Shown one piece after another: positions 57,818 through 64,000 of a DNA stretch of 64,000 bases (position 1 is the first letter of the stretch; the number at the start of each line of letters is the position of its first letter). The notes below the pieces were generated by a model. The model was not told the origin of the DNA, ran no database searches, and saw nothing but the letters and a program-made list of their open reading frames with translations. Made by a program: the position numbers and the translations under genes. Source of the DNA: Anas platyrhynchos (lineage: Eukaryota > Chordata > Aves > Anseriformes > Anatidae); NCBI RefSeq assembly GCF_047663525.1, contig NC_092603.1, positions 2,128,001 to 2,192,000 of the forward strand. The letters are read 5' to 3'.

Positions 57818-60477
57818 GTGGATTGGGGTTGATCCTGCTGCGCGACCCTCACCGCGCGTCCATTCTCCGCACTGCGGCCGCACTAGCTCCTTGGTCATCT
57901 GTTGGGGGGGAGATCTATGGGGTGAGGGGGGGGGGGTCTCAAGTGTGGGGCAGGGCTTCTGGGTTCTCCTGGTGGTGGGATCTTGGCACCTCTAGGGTGG
58001 GCTTCCAGGAGGAAGACCCCACTGATGGCTCCCGGGGGGTCGCAGGCACCCCGACCATGGGCAGGGGGTTCCCTCCTGTATCTGTCAGGGAGGTCCTGGG
58101 GGGAACAGGGGGCATGGGGGAGCCCACGGGCACGAGGGAAGTAAAGCTGGACCTTGCCCTCAGCCAGACCAGTTCCCCCAGCAGCCGCTCTGCCTGGTAA
58201 CTGGTGACACCAGTGCTCAGGGGAAAACAGACTGGGAGCTGTGGAGGAGGCTCTGAGGAGCAGAGAAGGAGCAAATCCTTCCCGGGGAGGGGAGGCACCG
58301 TGGTCAAGGCAGCAGAGCAGCAGCGGCTCGGGGCTGCTTCCTTCCCCCCCTGGGGGCAGAAGGGGAAGGAGCAGCGGGAACAGAAAGCGGACGGCGTGCG
58401 GCGGGGAGGATGTGAAACCCCCACGGCCTCGCACGCGGGGAGCACGCTGGGGTCACGCGGGGATCCGAGCCCCCCTGGGTGGGCAGCGCAGGAAGGGGGA
58501 GGGCTGTGGGGCAGAGCCCGAATAAAAACTAGCTGGAAATAGGTATTTCTAGGAGGATAAATTCAGTAGTGGCCGCAGCCAAGTGCAGACCTGTGGTGTC
58601 GCACAGCAGCTACTGGGGACCAGTTAAAAATACCAACGGGGATGGAGGCAGGGACTGGACAGGACTCAGAGCCCCACGGGGGCAAAAATCCTAAAAAACG
58701 AGCCCCTGGTGGGCACGGACGTGTGCAGAGCTGGAGGTAGGGCAGGGGGGGCTCCGTGCTGAGCCCCCAGTGCTCCCAGTATAACGTAGGTGACCCAACA
58801 CTGCTCCCACTGGGACCTGGGCTGCTCGGAGTCTGCCGGAGACTGGTGACGCAGCCCAGTGCCGCCCGCTGACTGGTTGTACTGGGGTTACTGGCGGGCA
58901 AGGGAAGCAGGCAGGGCCGTTTCCCCGAAATGCTGGCGTGCCCCACGGGCTGGGGGTGGGGTGACACTGGCTTTGGTGGAAATCCCCTGCGTGGCGGGGT
59001 CGGGGGGGGGGGGGGGGGGGGGCGCACGGCACCCACCAGGACACACAGACGGACAGAGCCGCCCGGGGGAGCTCTGTGTGTGTGTCCCCCCCCCGCCCTG
59101 AGGACGCCAAGCCTCACAGCATCAGGGTCTTGAGGCCAAGGAGGGATCGCTGGGGCCAGTAAATGGGGGGGGGGACCTTTTGTGATGCTCCGTGCTCAGA
59201 CAGCTCCAGTTCCCCCCTCCCAGGGTGGTCCTGGAGGGGGCCACCCCCTCCCCAAACCTCCACCCCCAGCCCCATACCATGGGTGCCTTCTGCTTTCTGG
59301 GAGTCACAGGAAGGGGGAAATGGGTGCAAAGCGTGCCAGGGACTTTCCAAAAGGCAGTTCCCCCCCAAAAAAAAACTGCTGTCATGTCACCAGTTGCCGG
59401 GGGAAAATTGCGAGGGTAGAGCCGAGCCCAGGTGATGGCCTCACGCTCCATCACACGGTGTCCCAGGGGGGAACACCACACCGAAATGAACTCCCCCACA
59501 CACACCCCCAGGGTGGTGTGATGATGCCAGTGCCCCCAGCATGGAGGAGAGACCAAAAGATCCCCCAAAACACCCCTTTTCCAACACCTGGTTGGAGGGT
59601 GACCTGCCCTTGAGGGATGAAGATGCCGAGGTGGGAGCTAACCCCAAAGTGATGCACGAGGTAACCCCAACCCCAACCCCAACCCCAACCCCATGGCGTG
59701 CAAGCACGAGGTCCGTGGCGAGCCCTTTGGACTTGGCAGCACTTCACAAAGGGGCACCGGGGCTCCACGTGCCTTCACCCTGCCCTGTTCCGAAGTCCAT
59801 CTCCTGGTGCAGGCACCGGCAGGTCAAAAGGGATCCGGTAAGCAAGAGGGATCGGGGTCTGGGGATGTGCCCCCCAGCCACGACACCCAGCAGAGCTCAT
59901 TTAATTTTGAGAGATGCTGATGCTGCCTGCGATGCGCTCTGAAAGCTCAGGTCCCGCCTGGACCCGCATCAGGATCGAGGCCAGCTGGAACTCGGGGCGT
60001 CCTCCCAGTCTTGCTGACACCTTCTGGCCAAGCCCTTGATTTGCACACTACGTTTTGCTCCTTTTTCACCACATCCACGTCCCTCATGGGCCACAAGCCC
60101 CTAAAATTACAACAAAGGGAACTCTCCTTGCTTTGGGGAGCTCATGGGATGATATGGGAAGGCAAAAGCAGTTTGGGATCACACATACCACAGTGGACGT
60201 GCTGTAAATTACTGCGTTTATCAAAGATACCGAGCCTCACCCAGCAAAATAAAACATAATTTGGCATTTCCTTACTGACACGATGCCAGCAGGCAACGTG
60301 CTTCTCCCCCACCAAAAGGCAAATGCGACGTGGTGGCATCGCTACGAGGGGCAGAAGGGTGAGATGATGACCCAAAAAAGACGTCACGGTCTCAACAGAG
60401 TAGTATATATAGTACAGGTATACTAGTATAGTAGAGGTATACTAGTATAATTTAGGTATATCTAGAATATCTAGTGA
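57818..60477. other. Intergenic DNA between class II alpha and COL11A2, left part
   Basis: No convincing exon. It contains a G run at about 58998-59022, a short (AACCCC)n run of about five units at 59662-59692, and an AT-rich stretch with TATACTAGTATA-type repeats at about 60400-60475. Open frames here lack homology that I can recognise. Confidence 0.6.
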
Positions 60478-60697
60478 TAGGATTGTAGGGAATGGCCTCA
60501 ATTTGTGCCAGGTTGGAAATTATAAGATATTTCTTCTCAGAAAGAGCTTTCAGGCATTGGGGATGGCCAGGTAGGCGGTGGAGTCACCCTCCCTGGGGGT
60601 GTGCAAGGAAAGGTGATTAGGGACGTGGTTTAGTGGTGGTTGGACCAAGTGAGCTTGGAAGGTTTCCTCCAACCTTAACGATTTCTGTGATTCTAAG
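60478..60697 (+). mobile_element. Old CR1 3' end
   Basis: GGCCTCAATTTGTGCCAGG, TTTCTTCTCAGAAAGAGC, GGTGGAGTCACCCTCCCTGG and TCCAACCTTAACGATTTCTG are the generic CR1 3' text in sense orientation; older and of another subfamily than the array copies. Confidence 0.75.
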
Positions 60698-62102
60698 AAA
60701 AGTGCGTTCTTGGGGCATTTTTACCCCAGAAGTAATGTCCAGTCCAGTGATGGCCCCCTCTGGGCGAGCACTGCCCCTTCACAGCGGGTTGACAAGCAAG
60801 GGATGGAGGCGCCTGCCTCTTTATTCCCCATTTTCTCCCCAAAAATGGGAACTGTGGGGAGTTTCATCACGGAGGAGCTCACGTCGGCAAGCGAGGGGAA
60901 AGTGAGAGAAAGGCAACAAAAAAAATAATAATAACCGACCCCCCAAAAGCAGCAAAATTATAGATGATATATTACAATACAACTTAAAAAATTACTTACA
61001 AAACATTACACACGCCGCCGGCTCAGCACCAGGGGGCATGCCTCTGCTTTTTAAGAAAACAAAAAAGCAAAGACGGGTGCCCTTTAAACTTCTTTTTATG
61101 GGACGGCGCCAAGAAAATAATTTTTTACTTTTTTTTTTTTTTTCTTTCCTCCCTCCTCCCCCAGGCACTGTGCTGGGTCATGCAGAAATTCACATCTCAT
61201 TTTTTTTTTTTTTTTATGGGGTGGGAAATCCAAAAATTACGCAGCAGGGACCAGTACTGATGGTTGTATCCACTCCTTTAAATAATATAATTAATTTAAA
61301 ATAGAAAAAAAAAATAAAAACACAGTAAAAACACAACGTCCTTCTTCCTCACTGGTTTCCAGGGGCTACGGGCAGGCGGTGTTGGAGGCTTTTTAAGCAC
61401 ACCCATGGTGAGGACGCCGCGCGGTGACGGAAGGACAGGGACCGGCACCCTTCGCCTTGATGGGTGCTGCGGGGCTGTGAAGCGGCACCCCGGTGCGACA
61501 GGGAAGATTTTTCAAATTAATTAGCCTGGTTTAACGGAGTTAACGAAGTCAAGCAGCAGCTTCACCTCTACGAGCCAGGCTGGGCCGGGTTAGGGATCCC
61601 ACAAATGTCCCTCAGCTCTCGGAGGTGGTCAGGCACTGCTGCCGTGGGGTTGTATATACGGGTGATAGCACGCCTGGGGACAGATTTGGCCCCGGGTCCA
61701 GTCCCTTTGACCATAACTTGGAAGCACGAGGGCTGCTGTGGTGCAAATCCACGTGGAAAGGGGGATACGAGAGCTCTCGTGCTAACCCCGAGTGCTCGCT
61801 AGCGGTGCATGACCACCGAGGGCGGCGGCGTCCTGGGTGTGCCTTGAAACCCTTCAGCTCTCCGGGCAGAGAGCAAAGCCAAGCAATGCTCCCTTTGCTC
61901 ATGGGTGTGCTCCTCGAGGGCTTCCCCAGGGTGGTGGAGGTGGGAGCGTGGAAAACGAAGCCCTGGGAGTGCAGGGAAGGAGCACTGGGATTCGGGGAGG
62001 GGAGATACTGGGAGGAAGGGAGCACTGCTGGGCGTCGAGGGAGGTAGCCAGTGGATCAGTTAAAAATTTTCCTCTCTGTCTCTCTACATATTAAAATATA
62101 GA
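60698..62102. other. Intergenic DNA downstream of COL11A2
   Basis: AT-rich runs (long A and T tracts at 60,918-61,330) then unique sequence to the COL11A2 poly(A) site. No gene recognised; part could be a longer alternative 3' UTR of COL11A2. Confidence 0.5.
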
Positions 62103-62108
62103 TTTATT
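62103..62108 (-). terminator. COL11A2: Poly(A) signal AATAAA of COL11A2
   Basis: AATAAA on the minus strand (TTTATT on +), 206 nt after the stop codon. Confidence 0.7.
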
Positions 62109-62313
62109 CTAAGCGTTAAAGTCTCTTTGGCATCTCTCCAGACCCTGGCCCCAGCGGAGGTGGCGGCGTTTCGGTCTCGACGCGCGCAGACGGGGCTGAG
62201 CCCTCCGCCCCTCGCAGCAGCAACGAGGGGAGGCGAGGGGGGCAAGGATCGCCCCACGGGGGAGGCCAGGGTATGGCAGGGAGGGTGACAGTTGTAGGGG
62301 AACGGGGTTGGTC

Positions 62314-63911
62314 CTAGCCGAGGAAACAGACTGGTCCCACCTCGAACCCGAACCTCTGGTTGGGCTCGCCAAAGTCCACGACTCGCACGTCCGTCAGTGG
62401 GAGCTGCTCCAGGCGGGGCGTGCTCACCTCTAGCACCGTTCGGCTGGAGCCCTTTCGTGCCTGTAGGGAGAGAGATGGGACAAGGGTTGGGGACACTGGG
62501 GACACCCCGGACAGCCCTTCTCTTTATCCCACTTCTGCTGTTGCTGAGTCCCCCTCCGGGTCCAGCAAGGTCCCCACGGAGCCTTCCCTTCTCTAGGTCA
62601 AACAACCTCAACTCTCTCTCCATTTCAGCACCTTCTTTTGACTCCTCTGCCCTCATTACCCATTTCATCCACCCCTTTTTGTTCATCCTTCTGTCCCCAC
62701 TATTCCTCCACGCCCCCAAAACCTTGCTCTCCTTTTCATCTCCCTCCCCGCCGTGCCCAACCCCTCCGCTCCGCTGCGGCGCTCACCGCGCAGCCGTCGG
62801 CCACGGCTTTGATGTAGGGGCTGGTGTCGTAGCTCAGCTCCTCCTCGTTGGCCGCCAGGAAGCGGAGGGCATGCCGATGGTCCCCGGTGCTGGTGCTGTG
62901 CCAGGCCACCGAGCGGTGGCAGTGGTACGTGAAGTTTTGGCGGGCGGAGACACTGAGGAGCCGCAGGAAGGTCAGCTGCACCACGCCGAGGGGCTGCCCG
63001 TCCGAGTCCGTGTAGGAGAACTGCGGGGACACAGGAGGGGAGATGAATGAACAGGGGACGGTGGCCAGAGGGGGGTGCGGAAAAGGGGGGCTGGAGGGGT
63101 TCTGCGGGGATGTGGACCCCCGCGTTTCATAGAGGAGGCAGCCAGGGAAGGGGTGATGGGCTCAAAGCCTGGTGGAGGACGTTCCTGGTGGAGGAAGACG
63201 GGCACCCGGAAAGCAAAGTGCTTGCTCGGGGACAGGGGGACATCGAGCACATCCCCCGTGAGCCAGCAGTACCCTTACCCTGCTGCCCTCCTTGAACTGA
63301 CTGAACCACCGCTGGGGCTCCTCCTGCTCCCAGGACGACACCTTCACCTGCAAGAGGAGAGGTGGCCGTGAGCGGACCTCTAGCCGTGGACCCCCACCGC
63401 CCTGCCTCCCGCAGCCTTCACCTCCTCGACGTCCTTGCTGGGAAAGACGCAGGTCTCCCCGCCCGCTGTGAAGTTGCAGAAGACCTTGAAGGAGTCTCGG
63501 GCACAGCCTTGGTTGGGGTCAATCCAGTACTCGCCTGCGGAGGAACGAGAGGGCTCACTCAGTGCACTGGGGGCAGCGCCGCGGCACCCACCGCCCACCC
63601 TCGCCCCCGTGGCGCCGCTCACCGTCGGGCAGACCGGGGTGGCTGAGCTGCAGGTCCTGGCAAGTGCGGGCCGGGTTGTCCTGGGTGCCCATCGGGCGCC
63701 GCATGCCCTCGATCTCCTGCTTGAGGGAGTTGAGGGAGCCAAAAATCTCCTCCATGCCGTCGGCGTAGTCACCAGCCGCCTGGTCGGCGGCCGCGCGCTC
63801 TCCACCCTCTTCCTCCTCCTCTTCCTCCACCAGCTTGCTGGCGTCGATGGAGCGCTTGCTCTTCTTGGGCAGCTGGATGGGCAGGGGCTGGATCACCTCC
63901 CCGGGGGGTCC
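62314..63911 (-). CDS. COL11A2: Collagen alpha-2(XI) chain, C-terminal part (gene continues past window end)
   Basis: Five in-phase exons: 63911-63623 (end of the triple helix GPPGE, then [16 protein letters not shown], an acidic run, [39 protein letters not shown]), 63534-63422 ([35 protein letters not shown]), 63347-63279 ([20 protein letters not shown]), 63020-62787 ([38 protein letters not shown]) and 62460-62314 ([32 protein letters not shown]-stop). This is a fibrillar collagen COLFI propeptide, which drives trimer assembly before cleavage. The text fits the V/XI subfamily; MHC linkage points to COL11A2, a cartilage collagen chain and the usual border gene of class II regions. Confidence 0.93.
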
Positions 63912-64000
63912 CTGTGGTGGGCACAGCACCCTCAGCACCCCAAAATGAGGAGCCCGACACCCCATGGCTCAGGGCTCCTGGCCGTCGTGTCCAGCCACCC

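Noticed and set aside
58998-59022. Long G run as a possible G-quadruplex control site
   Set aside because: Single homopolymer of uncertain length in the assembly with no gene next to it.
59662-59692. (AACCCC)n run resembling telomere repeat
   Set aside because: Only about five units and AACCCC rather than CCCTAA; a simple repeat.

Overview
This is avian DNA: the right-hand part of a core MHC (B-complex type) class II region on a GC-rich, gene-dense chromosome. The evidence for a bird is the abundance of CR1 LINEs in both orientations, compact introns, long G/C runs, the gene order, and class II proteins of bird type. The order BTN/BG-like B30.2 genes - DMB2 - DMB1 - DMA - BRD2 - class II B cluster - class II A (DRA type) - COL11A2 fits the arrangement described for several non-passerine birds rather than the chicken BF/BL region, where class II A lies elsewhere. 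I cannot name the species.

Layout. 1-4,260: two tandem copies, 3,052 bp apart, of a butyrophilin/BG-type B30.2 (PRY-SPRY) 3' end, both on the + strand. 4,679-9,767: two DM beta genes on the minus strand; the left one (DMB2) keeps the YTPL lysosomal sorting tail, while the right one (DMB1) carries a long Pro/Gly/Ala/His repeat tail instead. 10,085-13,506: DMA (minus) with a 2.3 kb first intron made almost entirely of TGCA-containing tandem repeats. 13,990-15,065: another repeat array of the same flavour. 15,300-17,640: CpG island and BRD2 promoter/leader. 17,609-22,726: complete BRD2 (+) with a likely conserved poison exon and three upstream ORFs in the leader.

23,738-51,200: a head-to-tail array of six class II B genes (+ strand), each a 6-exon gene with its own S-X-Y promoter. 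The units are about 4.0-4.7 kb and their spacers are built from a sense CR1 interrupted by an antisense CR1. All six genes read open from start to stop in my exon models. Exon 2 (peptide-binding domain) differs strongly between copies while the other exons are nearly the same. 51,300-53,340: degenerate CR1 pieces, a CCAT-rich stretch and a class II B exon-2 relic. 53,350-55,435: a seventh class II B gene on the minus strand, head-to-head with the class II A gene (55,958-57,363, +); the two share a 522 bp promoter region with two S-X-Y modules. 57,820-62,100: intergenic DNA with an old CR1 end and AT-rich stretches. 62,103-63,911: the last five exons of COL11A2 (minus), which continues beyond the window.

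Together the region holds most of the class II antigen-presentation pathway: the alpha chain and seven candidate beta chains that bind peptide, and DM alpha/beta chains that edit peptide loading in endosomes, flanked by the two anchor genes BRD2 and COL11A2. No retrovirus, LTR element, CRISPR array, tRNA or rRNA gene was recognised. All exon borders are read by eye from splice signals and reading frame.
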